Shown: positions 1-7,032 of the stretch, in pieces
How the letters are laid out: every line of letters begins with the position of its first letter
Numbering within the stretch: the first letter of the stretch is position 1
Source of the DNA: JAXMCI01 sp046349435
Lineage (GTDB): Bacteria; Pseudomonadota; Alphaproteobacteria; Dongiales; Dongiaceae
Direction of reading: 5' to 3'
DNA length: 64,000 nt
Assembly: GCA_046349435.1 (NCBI GenBank)
Contig: JAXMCI010000006.1
Location: 177,180-241,179 of the forward strand
The notes under the pieces: generated by a model
The model's database searches: none
The model's input: the letters and a program-made list of their open reading frames with translations, nothing else
What the model was told of the DNA's origin: nothing
Position numbers and translations under genes: made by a program

Positions 1-48
1 CTGATCGCCGACCTCGACCAGGCGCTGGCCGCCGCGGGCCGGGCCTGA
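1..48 (+). CDS. C-terminal end of a probable PLP-dependent Cys/Met metabolism enzyme (partial)
   Basis: Only the last 15 codons before a TGA are in the window. They read LIADLDQALAAAGRA. This closely resembles the end of the O-acetylhomoserine sulfhydrylase at 47680-48990 (ILGDLDQALAAAAP), the typical C-terminal helix of this family. A second family member such as O-succinylhomoserine sulfhydrylase or cystathionine lyase is therefore likely. The assignment rests on a very short match, so the exact enzyme cannot be told. Confidence 0.5.
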   Translation: MIADLDQALAAAGRA

Positions 49-77
49 GCTGAGCCGCGCCGCTCCGGACCGCGGTC

Positions 78-803
78 CTAGGCGGCGGCCTGGCGGGCCA
101 TCGCCATGAAGCCGTCATAGAGCCGGCGCGCATCGCGATTGAAGGCCGGCATGGCCGCGGCCGCCGCCGCGTCCAGTCGCGGCAGGCCGCCGGGTCCCAG
201 CGTCGCGTAGAGGGCCGCTTCGTAGGCCGGCACGTCCCCCCACTCGCGCACCGTATCGGCCGTCAGCTCGACATGGTACTGCACGCCATAGGCGCGGTCG
301 CCGACGCGCATCGCCTGCACCGCGCACAGCGGCGAGCGCGCGAGCACGACGGCGCCCGGCGGCGGCTCGGCCACCTCGGCCCCGTGCCACTGCAACCCGA
401 GGACGCGGCCCGGCATGGCCGCGAGCAGCGGGTCGCTGCGCCCGGCCTCGGTGAGCTCGATCTCCAGAACGCCCACCTCGGGCGCCGCCATCGGGCCGAC
501 GCGGCCGCCGAGCGCCGCGCCGAGCAGCTGATGGCCCAGGCAGACGCCGAGGAAGGGCATGCGGCGCTCCAGCACCGCCTCGCGGATCGCCCGCTGCTCG
601 GCGACCAGCCAGGGGTGCCGATCAGCCTGCCAGACGTCCATCGGCCCGCCCATGACCCAGAGCGCGTCATAGCCCCCCAGAGCGGGGATCGGCTCGCCAT
701 CGTCGAGCTCGACGGCGTCCCAGGCGACGCCATCGGCGGCAAGGAAGTCGCGAAAGATCCCGGGATGCTCGATGGCGATGTGCTGGAAGACGAGGACGCG
801 CAT
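78..803 (-). CDS. Class I glutamine amidotransferase family protein
   Basis: A 241-residue stand-alone GATase1 domain of the kind annotated as GMP synthase-like amidotransferase. The nucleophile elbow GVCLGHQ places Cys88. QYHVE near the C-terminus supplies His177 and Glu179, completing the Cys-His-Glu triad. The start chosen is MRVLVFQH, where the first beta strand begins; an upstream in-frame start would add 11 residues with no fold role. No synthase partner is adjacent, so it probably acts alone on an unknown amide, amino acid or peptide substrate. The start lies about 115 bases from the divergent small ORF at 920. Confidence 0.85.
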   Translation of the reverse strand: MRVLVFQHIAIEHPGIFRDFLAADGVAWDAVELDDGEPIPALGGYDALWVMGGPMDVWQADRHPWLVAEQRAIREAVLERRMPFLGVCLGHQLLGAALGGRVGPMAAPEVGVLEIELTEAGRSDPLLAAMPGRVLGLQWHGAEVAEPPPGAVVLARSPLCAVQAMRVGDRAYGVQYHVELTADTVREWGDVPAYEAALYATLGPGGLPRLDAAAAAAMPAFNRDARRLYDGFMAMARQAAA

Positions 804-919
804 GGCCAGTGGATCATGACAGCCGCCCGGCGGCACGGCAATGCGCCGCCGGCCCAGCTTGGCCGTCGCCGGGAATTCACCTAGAGTGGCCGGCGGATGG
901 GGGTGCGGAAGGGCGGGCG

Positions 920-1189
920 ATGGGGCAGCACAGGCTCACGGTGGTGGCGGGCGGCGCGGGGTCGGCCGCGCCCAGCCAGGCGCAACGGGATTGGCTGACG
1001 CGGGGTCTCGACCAGCCCGGCGGCAAGCTGCCGCTGTTCGACAAATGGGGGCAGCGGGTGAGCGAGCAGATGGTGCGCGCCTGCATCGACCATGGCTGGG
1101 CGGAGCCCTGGTTCAGCAACCCGCTGAAGCCGGACTGGCTGGTCTGCCGCCTCACCGAGAGCGGCCGCCGCCTGGTCGCGCCGGCGTGA
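920..1189 (+). CDS. Hypothetical protein, 89 residues
   Basis: A small soluble protein beginning MGQHRLTVV, with an AAGGG ribosome-binding sequence just upstream that decides this start over a longer upstream reading. It has no signal peptide or membrane segment. It contains the phrases LPLFDKWGQRVS and ACIDHGWAEPWF, suggesting a compact helical, perhaps winged-helix-like, domain that ends in a basic arginine-rich tail. I do not recognise the family. It precedes the DUF6494/glucokinase pair on the same strand by 87 bases and could be co-transcribed with it. No function is inferred. Confidence 0.6.
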   Translation: MGQHRLTVVAGGAGSAAPSQAQRDWLTRGLDQPGGKLPLFDKWGQRVSEQMVRACIDHGWAEPWFSNPLKPDWLVCRLTESGRRLVAPA

Positions 1190-1276
1190 GCGCGGCCGGA
1201 AGCCGGCCGGGAATCCTGGCCGAGCGCGGCGGATGCGGCGATACTGCGCCGTGACGGGGGCAACCGGAGACCCGGC

Positions 1277-1483
1277 ATGGACGAGGAAACCTTCAATATC
1301 GAGCTGCGGAAGTTCCTCAAGGTGGTCGGCGTGACCTCGCAGCGGGAGATCGAGCAGGCGGTGCGCGCGGCGCTCGCCGCGGGGCGTGTCGCCCCGCAGG
1401 CGCGGCTCAAGGCGCGCATGATCCTCAGCATCGAGGCGATCGGACTGGAGCACGTCATCGATGGCGAGATCGGGCTCGGCTAA
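1277..1483 (+). CDS. DUF6494 family small protein
   Basis: A 68-residue protein with the N-terminal pattern FNIELRKFLKVVGVTSQREI and C-terminal LEHVIDGEIGLG. This matches, from memory, the small proteobacterial family DUF6494. The start has a GGAGA Shine-Dalgarno about 8 bases upstream. Its last 23 bases overlap the start of the downstream polyphosphate glucokinase in another frame, implying translational coupling. The family has no assigned biochemical function. The C-terminal half looks like a small beta element after two helices. Confidence 0.75.
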   Translation: MDEETFNIELRKFLKVVGVTSQREIEQAVRAALAAGRVAPQARLKARMILSIEAIGLEHVIDGEIGLG

Positions 1484-2246
1484 GAAGGGGACGGCGGCGC
1501 CCGTCCTCGGCATCGACGTCGGCGGCACCGGCATCAAGGGCGCGCCGGTCGACCTCGCCACCGGACAGCTGGCCGGGGAGCGGCTGCGCATCCCGACGCC
1601 GCACCCGGCAACCCCCGAGGCGGTGGCCTCGACGGTGGCCGAGATCGCCAGGCATTTCGGCGGCACCGGCCGGCTCGGCTGTACCCTGCCGGCCGTGGTG
1701 CGGCAGGGGGTGGCGCGCACCGCGGCCAACATCGACAAGAGCTGGATCGGCACCGACGGCGTCGCCAAGCTGACCGCCGCCACCGGCCGCCCCGTCACCC
1801 TGCTGAACGACGCCGACGCGGCCGGCCTGGCGGAGATGCGCTACGGCGCCGGCCGCGGGCGCCGCGGCCTGGTCGCCATGGTGACGCTCGGCACCGGCAT
1901 CGGCAGCGCCCTGTTCCTCGACGGCGTGCTGGTGCCGAACAGCGAGCTCGGCCACATCGAGATCCGCGGGCGGGATGCCGAAGAGCGAGCCACCGACCGC
2001 GCCCGGGTGCAGAAGGACATGAGCTGGCACCATTGGGCCAAGCGGGTCGAGGAGTATCTCGGCCGGCTCGAGGCGCTGCTCTGGCCCGACCTCTTCATCG
2101 TCGGCGGCGGGGTGATCAAGAAAGCCGACAAGTTCCTGCCGCTGATCAAGCTCTCCACCGAGATCCTGCCGGCACAGCTGCAGAACGAGGCCGGCATCGT
2201 GGGTGCCGCGCTGGCCGCCGCCGAGGCCGAGGCGCTCGCCGCCTGA
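1461..2246 (+). CDS. ppgK: Polyphosphate glucokinase (ROK family)
   Basis: A 261-residue ROK kinase predicted to phosphorylate glucose to glucose-6-phosphate using inorganic polyphosphate. The phosphate-binding loop IDVGGTGIKG lies at residues 18-27. The catalytic Asp is Asp117 within LLNDADAAG, and the second phosphate loop LGTGIGSA is near residue 145. The features that separate polyphosphate glucokinases from ordinary ROK glucokinases are present: a short N-terminus, the SWIGTDG segment and a C-terminal KWSHHW-like MSWHHWAKRVEEYL region. ROK repressor DNA-binding and CXCGXXGC zinc motifs are absent. The gene overlaps DUF6494 upstream and the PaaK-like ligase follows after two bases, so the three form an operon. 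Confidence 0.88.
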   Translation: MARSGSAKKGTAAPVLGIDVGGTGIKGAPVDLATGQLAGERLRIPTPHPATPEAVASTVAEIARHFGGTGRLGCTLPAVVRQGVARTAANIDKSWIGTDGVAKLTAATGRPVTLLNDADAAGLAEMRYGAGRGRRGLVAMVTLGTGIGSALFLDGVLVPNSELGHIEIRGRDAEERATDRARVQKDMSWHHWAKRVEEYLGRLEALLWPDLFIVGGGVIKKADKFLPLIKLSTEILPAQLQNEAGIVGAALAAAEAEALAA

Positions 2247-2248
2247 GG

Positions 2249-3664
2249 ATGGGCCCGCCCCGGATGGACTGGCAGCCGAGGCTGCGCTCGGCCGACCCGC
2301 TGGCCGCCTGGCCCGCCGTGCCCTCGGACGGCGCGGCGCAGCTGATTGCCCAGGTCTACCAGCTGGAGCGCAGCGAGTGGCTGACGCCGGCGGCGCTGGC
2401 CGAGGGGCAGTGGCGGCAGCTGGAGAAGCTCGCCGCGCACGCCGTGGCCAACCTGCCCTTCTACCGGCAGCGGCTGATCGCCGCCGGCTGGCAGCCCGGC
2501 CAGCCGCTGACCCGCGAGGTCTGGGCCCGGCTGCCGCCGCTGACGCGGCAGGAGATCCAGGCGGCGGGGCCGGCGATGCAGATCCCGACGCTGCCGCCGG
2601 GGCACGGCAAGGCCTACACGATCAGCACCTCGGGCTCGACCGGCACGCCGGTCAAGGTGCTGTCGACCGCCCGCACCTCCCTGCTGTTCGGCGCCATCTC
2701 GCTGCGCAACCAGCGCTGGCACCGCCGCGACCTCTCCCTCAAGCTCTGCACGATCAAGGACTTCGTCAAGCCGACCGACCCGGCGCAGGCGCACATCTAC
2801 GACTATCCCGACGGCATGCGGATGGCCGACTGGACCGGCTATGTCGGCCAGATCTACGAGACCGGCCCGGCGGCGGCGCTGCACATCCACACCCCGGTCG
2901 AGCAGCAGGCGGTCTGGCTGATGCGCCAGGCGCCCGGCCACCTGATGACCTTCCCGAGCAACCTGAACGCGCTGCTGCGCCACTGCCAGGCGCACGACCT
3001 GCGGCCGCCGACGCTGCGCAGCATCTGGACGCTCGGCGAGATCATCACGCCGGAGCTGCGCCGGCTGGCCCGCGAGGTCTGGGACGTCGGCATCACCGAC
3101 GTCTATAGCTCGGTCGAGGTCGGCTATATGGGCCTGCAGTGCCCGGAGCACGAGCACTACCACGTGCAGTCGGAGAGCGTGCTGCTCGAGGTCGTCGACC
3201 AGGCGGGCCGGCCCTGCGCCCCCGGCGAGATCGGCCGCGTGCTGGTGACGCCGCTGCACAACTTCGCCATGCCGATGCTGCGCTACGCGATCGGCGACCA
3301 CGCCGAGGTCGGCGCCCCCTGCCCCTGCGGCCGCGGCCTGCCGGTGCTGGCCCGCGTCCTCGGCCGGACCCGCAACATGCTGGTGCTGCCTGGCGGCGGC
3401 CGGATCTGGCCGGTGCTGGAAGGCGCCCTGTTCTCCGAGGTTGCACCGGTCAGCCAGTTCCAGGTGGTGCAGCATGCGCCGTCCGAGCTCGAGGTCCGGC
3501 TGGTGGTGACCCGGCCGCCCACGGACGCCGAGGAGGCGGCGCTGCGCGCGATGATCTGCCACCACCTCGAGCACGATTTCGCCATCGCCCTCACCTATCA
3601 CCCGTCGCTGGGACGCGGGCCGGGCGGCAAGTACGAGGACTTCGTCTGCCGGGTCCCCGGCTAG
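2249..3664 (+). CDS. Phenylacetate-CoA ligase (PaaK)-like AMP-forming ligase
   Basis: A 471-residue member of the PaaK/coenzyme F390 synthetase branch of adenylate-forming enzymes, expected to activate a carboxylate with ATP, probably to a CoA thioester. The AMP-binding P-loop TSGSTGTPVK is near residue 135. A Cys-rich segment CPCGRG, common in this branch, follows GDHAEVG near residue 350, and the protein ends with GRGPGGKYEDF containing the catalytic lysine region. The start is the ATG two bases after the glucokinase stop; a second ATG five codons later is possible. No paa genes are adjacent, so the substrate is unknown. Confidence 0.8.
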   Translation: MGPPRMDWQPRLRSADPLAAWPAVPSDGAAQLIAQVYQLERSEWLTPAALAEGQWRQLEKLAAHAVANLPFYRQRLIAAGWQPGQPLTREVWARLPPLTRQEIQAAGPAMQIPTLPPGHGKAYTISTSGSTGTPVKVLSTARTSLLFGAISLRNQRWHRRDLSLKLCTIKDFVKPTDPAQAHIYDYPDGMRMADWTGYVGQIYETGPAAALHIHTPVEQQAVWLMRQAPGHLMTFPSNLNALLRHCQAHDLRPPTLRSIWTLGEIITPELRRLAREVWDVGITDVYSSVEVGYMGLQCPEHEHYHVQSESVLLEVVDQAGRPCAPGEIGRVLVTPLHNFAMPMLRYAIGDHAEVGAPCPCGRGLPVLARVLGRTRNMLVLPGGGRIWPVLEGALFSEVAPVSQFQVVQHAPSELEVRLVVTRPPTDAEEAALRAMICHHLEHDFAIALTYHPSLGRGPGGKYEDFVCRVPG

Positions 3665-3706
3665 CCAAATCACGACAATTGTTGCCAGAACCGCACCGGC
3701 TCGGGC

Positions 3707-3734
3707 TTGACCGGCCAAGCGGGTAGCATATTGT
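3707..3734 (+). promoter_or_regulatory. Putative sigma70-type promoter for the small secreted protein gene
   Basis: TTGACC at 3707-3712 and TATTGT at 3729-3734 are separated by 16 bases. This is in a relatively AT-rich gap, 55 bases upstream of the start codon at 3789, and is a good match for the region. Confidence 0.5.
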
Positions 3735-3788
3735 GGTCTCGGTAAAGCTGTGGGCGACGCCAGCCCACGATTGCGAGGAGGGATCGAC

Positions 3789-4025
3789 ATGAAGAAGAGC
3801 TACTTCGCGCGCGGCCTGATGGCTGCGGCGGCCCTGGCATTCACCACCAGCATGGCGCTGGCCGCGGGCGGCTCCAACCACAACGCGTCCAAGGACCAGG
3901 AAGACAAGGAAGAGGCGGCTCTCGCTGCCCTCAACGGCGGCGCTGGCCCGAAGACGGTGGATGACTGCGAGCAGTTCGAGACCGAGAAGGTCTTCAACGA
4001 GTGCCGCAACAAGGCGCCGAAGTAA
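3789..4025 (+). CDS. Small secreted protein with two cysteines
   Basis: A 78-residue precursor starting MKKSYFARGL with a GAGGAGG ribosome-binding site 7 bases upstream. A clear Sec signal peptide ends at SMALA-AGG near residue 25. The mature part is about 53 residues, rich in Lys, Glu and Asp, with two cysteines spaced C-x11-C (DDCEQFETEKVFNEC) that could form one disulfide in a helical hairpin. Codon use is less GC-extreme than its neighbours. It has its own promoter and a terminator hairpin downstream, so it is a monocistronic, possibly abundant exported protein of unknown function. Confidence 0.75.
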   Translation: MKKSYFARGLMAAAALAFTTSMALAAGGSNHNASKDQEDKEEAALAALNGGAGPKTVDDCEQFETEKVFNECRNKAPK

Positions 4026-4033
4026 TTCGCGTT

Positions 4034-4063
4034 CCGGCCGGTTGCATCAGCGCAACCGGCCGG
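4034..4063 (+). other. Perfect 12-bp inverted repeat downstream of the small secreted protein
   Basis: CCGGCCGGTTGC and GCAACCGGCCGG flank a 6-base loop, nine bases after the stop codon. There is no T-tract, so it may protect the mRNA 3' end or act with the T-tailed hairpin that follows. Confidence 0.5.
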
Positions 4064-4070
4064 CCGGCGA

Positions 4071-4127
4071 CAGGTGATGTGCCGCGCAGCCCGCATTCGC
4101 GCCGCGGGGTGCATCACCTGAGTTTTC
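4071..4127 (+). terminator. Rho-independent terminator
   Basis: Arms CAGGTGATG (4071-4079) and CATCACCTG (4112-4120), extendable inward with GU pairs, are followed directly by AGTTTTCATT. It terminates the monocistronic gene at 3789-4025. Confidence 0.6.
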
Positions 4128-4263
4128 ATTCCTGCAGCCGCCCGGGCCCGACCCCGGGAAAACCGGTAGCAGCCGGCGCGAGATCGACAGGCAGGCCTGT
4201 CATCTCATTCGCGCCATTCTCCCTCCGATATCCGCCCGATATCCGATTGGCTCGTCACCGAGG

Positions 4264-5814
4264 TCAGTAGTTCTGGCCCCACTGCAGCAGCAGTGATTCG
4301 TCGAGCGCCCGGGCCCGCTTTAGCCAGGCGCGCGCGGTCGGCGGCGGGTTGAGCACGCGCGGGTCGAGGCTGGCATCGAACAGCCGCCGCTGCTCGGCAT
4401 CGAAGATCATGATGGCGAAGGCCAGCCGGTGGCCGTCGCGGCCGGTCATCAGCCCGGCGAGGCCGCGGGCATAGTCCATGGTGCCGCTCTTGGCCACCAC
4501 CGGCCGCGGCTCCGCCCCGGTGCTGGCCAGCACCAGATCCTCGTCCGACTTGATTTCCGGCAGCAGGGCGGCGAAGTCGGGATCCGCCGCCACCAGCCCG
4601 AGCAACGCCGTCAGCTGGCGCGGCGAGACGCGGCTCGTGGTCGCCAAGCCGGAATGATTGGCCAGGGCGAAGCCGCGCCAGTCGACCGCCGGCAGCTGCC
4701 GCTCGAGCCAGCCGCAGATCAGCGCGGCGGAGCGCGCCGGCGTCGGCGCCGGCGCGCCGCCGGACAGCGCCCGGCTGGTCGTCAGGCCGATCAGCTCGGC
4801 GCTCATGTTGTTGCTGTGCTTCAGCACCTTGGCGACGATCTCGGCGAGCGCCGGGCTGGCGACGCGGGCGACCGGCACCGCGTCGAGCGGGGTCGGCGCC
4901 GGCTGCGGCGGCGCCAGCGCGATGCCGGACATCGCGGCCAGCTTGCGGAACACCAGGGCGGCCTGGCGGCCGGGGTTCTTCACCGGCAGGGACAGCGTGC
5001 CGGCGGGCTCGAGGTGCGGCGAGTAGAGCCAGCGCTCGGCGCCGTTCTTGCCGGCGAAGATGAAGGGCTGGCTCTTCGGCTGGCTGTCCGGCCCCGGCAC
5101 GATGGGAATCCAGTCCACGGTGACGTCGAGGCCCTCGGCCGGCGAGCGGACTGCGAAGCCGGTGCCCTTGGCGGTCCGCTTCCAGCGCACCTCGATGCGG
5201 TTGAAGTTGAGGTTGAGGCCGCCGAAGCCGGGATTGTAGGCCGCCGCCATGGGCTGCTCGGGCGCGATCTGCGGATACGACCCGACCAGGCTCTCGTCGT
5301 AGAAGAACCGCCCGCCCTTGGGCGGCGGCGCGGCGGCCAGCGCCGCCAGCAGCGGCTGCAGGTCGGGGGTGGCCAGCATCGGGTCGCCGCCGCCGCGCAG
5401 ATAGAGGTCGGCGCCGCGGCGATAGAGGATGGTCTCGAACTGATGCCCGGGGCCGAGGATGCGGATCGCGGCGAAGGCGGTGACCAGCTTGGTCACCGAG
5501 GCCGGCAGGAACAGCGCGTCGGCCGATTGCTGGGCCAGCACGCGCCCGGCATCGAGGTCGGTGAGCATGAAGCCGAAATCGCCGCCGGCGAAGCCGAGCG
5601 CCGCGGCGAGCGCCGCCCCGTCGGCGGCGGGCGTGGCGGGGCTGGCGGCCGGCGGCGCGGCGGGAGCGGGCGCCGCCGCGGTGGGCGCGGCCGCCATCGA
5701 CCCGTCGGCCAGGGCGCGCACCGGCATCGCGAGCAGCAGCAGGATCGGCAGCAGCCGGCCGAGCGTCCCTCGCCCGCCCCGTCCTGCCGACAGCCGCCGC
5801 ACGCCGCGCATCAT
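4264..5814 (-). CDS. dacB: D-alanyl-D-alanine carboxypeptidase/endopeptidase, PBP4 type (peptidase S13)
   Basis: A 516-residue exported low-molecular-mass penicillin-binding protein that trims or cleaves cross-links of peptidoglycan in the periplasm. The signal peptide spans roughly residues 15-37 (LLPILLLLAM...ALA). The catalytic SxxK motif is SVTK at residues 106-109. The SxN motif is in KHSNNMSAE, and the KTG-equivalent triad is KSGT in the last quarter. The long insertion between SxxK and SxN is typical of PBP4. An Ala/Pro-rich linker of about 30 residues separates signal peptide and enzyme. It is a single gene with a convergent terminator region on its 3' side. Confidence 0.92.
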   Translation of the reverse strand: MMRGVRRLSAGRGGRGTLGRLLPILLLLAMPVRALADGSMAAAPTAAAPAPAAPPAASPATPAADGAALAAALGFAGGDFGFMLTDLDAGRVLAQQSADALFLPASVTKLVTAFAAIRILGPGHQFETILYRRGADLYLRGGGDPMLATPDLQPLLAALAAAPPPKGGRFFYDESLVGSYPQIAPEQPMAAAYNPGFGGLNLNFNRIEVRWKRTAKGTGFAVRSPAEGLDVTVDWIPIVPGPDSQPKSQPFIFAGKNGAERWLYSPHLEPAGTLSLPVKNPGRQAALVFRKLAAMSGIALAPPQPAPTPLDAVPVARVASPALAEIVAKVLKHSNNMSAELIGLTTSRALSGGAPAPTPARSAALICGWLERQLPAVDWRGFALANHSGLATTSRVSPRQLTALLGLVAADPDFAALLPEIKSDEDLVLASTGAEPRPVVAKSGTMDYARGLAGLMTGRDGHRLAFAIMIFDAEQRRLFDASLDPRVLNPPPTARAWLKRARALDESLLLQWGQNY

Positions 5815-5933
5815 CGCTCACCACCCCTTCGGTTTCGGGCAGTGTTACGCCGGCCGGGCGCCCCTGGCAATGCGCGGGCCGCCCGGGGTGTCGCCGGGGT
5901 GCCGCCAGGGCGCCCCGGGCCGGCCGCCGCACC

Positions 5934-6362
5934 TCAGCCCGCCGCGTCCGCCCAGGGATCGTAGCTGCCGAAGTACCAGAGACGGCCCTCGAGGTCGCGG
6001 CAGCCATAGCCGCGGCCGCCATGATCCTCGTCGTGAGGCTCGATCACGATCCGGGCGCCCTCGCGGCGGGCCTGCGCATGGTGCGCATCGGGATCGGGCA
6101 CCACCACATAGGCGCTCTGCGTCTCGAAGCCGCCGATCTCGTCGGGCTGGCGGATCAGCCGGCTCCACTCATTGTCCCGGATGGAGCCCAGCATGACCAT
6201 GCCGCTGCCCAGCCGCAGCTGGGCATGGGCGATGCTGCCGGCCGGGCCGGGCACCACGAGATGCCGCTCGAAGCCGAACGCCCGGCACAGCCAGTCGATC
6301 GCCGCCGCCGCGTCGCGGTAGCGCATCGCCGGAATGATGCTGCTGCCCTGATTCCCGCCCAT
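5934..6362 (-). CDS. VOC (glyoxalase-like) family protein
   Basis: A 142-residue protein of the vicinal oxygen chelate fold with two beta-alpha-beta-beta-beta halves. The first half begins with a dimethyl-menaquinone/PhnB-like pattern, AAIDWLCRAFGFERH; the second contains AYVVVPDPDAHHAQARREGA and ends GCRDLEGRLWYFGSYD. This arrangement is common in glyoxalase/bleomycin-resistance relatives of unknown substrate. A strong AGGAGG ribosome-binding site lies 6 bases before the ATG. It is flanked by dacB downstream and a HicA-like gene upstream, all on the minus strand; no functional link is apparent. Confidence 0.8.
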   Translation of the reverse strand: MGGNQGSSIIPAMRYRDAAAAIDWLCRAFGFERHLVVPGPAGSIAHAQLRLGSGMVMLGSIRDNEWSRLIRQPDEIGGFETQSAYVVVPDPDAHHAQARREGARIVIEPHDEDHGGRGYGCRDLEGRLWYFGSYDPWADAAG

Positions 6363-6465
6363 CGGACCCTCCTGGTGACGTCGGGCCGAAGCAGACCAGA
6401 GCCCCGCCGCCGAGGCAAGCGAGGCGGCAGGCGCATGCGACCGGCCGAGGACGGCGGTCAGGGCT

Positions 6466-6505
6466 GGCGGTCAGAGAGGCCGGTCAGAGAGGCCGGTCAG
6501 AGAGG
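6466..6505. repeat. Three tandem copies of a 13-base unit at a gene end
   Basis: The unit GGCCGGTCAGAGA repeats three times (first copy one base shorter). The stop codon of the HicA-like gene lies in the last copy. The array is probably a replication-slippage product. Confidence 0.8.
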
Positions 6506-6763
6506 ATAGTCGCGCGCCGGATCGACGCCGCAGCCCTCGAGGAACTTGCGCATCTGCACGACCTCCTCCTTGGGGAGGCTGGCGTGCGAGGCCGAGAAGC
6601 TGGCGCTGTGGCCGTTGAGCTTGACGGTCAGCTTGCCGCTATGGGCTGTCGCGACCTCCGCGCCGAGCTCGCGGAACACGCTCTCGACATGGTTCAGGTC
6701 GATGTTGGCGCTGATCGGATGGGCGAACAAGGCGTGCAGCACCTTGCGATGGCGATGGTTCAC
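6497..6763 (-). CDS. HicA-like (YcfA-type) small dsRBD-fold protein
   Basis: An 88-residue protein beginning at a GTG (NHRHRKVLHALF) preceded by AGGGGG. Longer upstream readings would add an unlikely arginine-rich tail. The middle fits the HicA-like alpha-beta-beta-beta-alpha fold, with DLNHVESVFRELGAEV followed by two strands SGKLTVKLNG and SASFSASH, and a terminal helix VVQMRKFLEGCGV. Many such chromosomal proteins are called HicA family toxins, but no HicB antitoxin gene is next to it, and the usual catalytic His in the strand GSHhxf is only loosely present. It may be a solitary domain protein rather than a toxin. Confidence 0.65.
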   Translation of the reverse strand: MNHRHRKVLHALFAHPISANIDLNHVESVFRELGAEVATAHSGKLTVKLNGHSASFSASHASLPKEEVVQMRKFLEGCGVDPARDYPL

Positions 6764-6887
6764 GAGACCCCCTCTCACGAGCGGCGGCCGCGCGAACGCC
6801 GGCGGCCTGCCTCGGCTGCGACTATGCCGGCAGGCTCGGCGGGCGACCTTGACCTGGATCATGCGCGATGCGCGCGAAGAGCCGAAA

Positions 6888-6964
6888 TGGTCGGAGCGGC
6901 CGGATTTGAACCGACGACCCTCACACCCCCAGTGTGATGCGCTACCAGGCTGCGCTACGCTCCG
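6888..6964 (-). tRNA. tRNA-Pro (anticodon GGG)
   Basis: A 77-base cloverleaf with acceptor stem CGGAGCG/CGCTCCG, D-arm AGCGCAGCCTGGTAGCGC, anticodon stem CACAC/GTGTG with loop TGGGGGT (anticodon GGG), T-arm GGTTCAAATCC and an encoded CCA tail. It follows the fabH-ihfA-merR block as in many alphaproteobacteria. Confidence 0.97.
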
Positions 6965-7032
6965 ACCGGGGCGGGAGCCCTATATAACGGCGGTCGCGGG
7001 CCGGCGCAATGGCGCCGGCCCACCCCTCGGCA

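Noticed and set aside
1841..3790. A 649-residue minus-strand open frame opposite ppgK and the PaaK-like gene
   Set aside because: It has no recognisable domain, a composition dominated by Arg/Ala/Gly/Gln, and mirrors two well-supported plus-strand genes. It is a high-GC antisense shadow.
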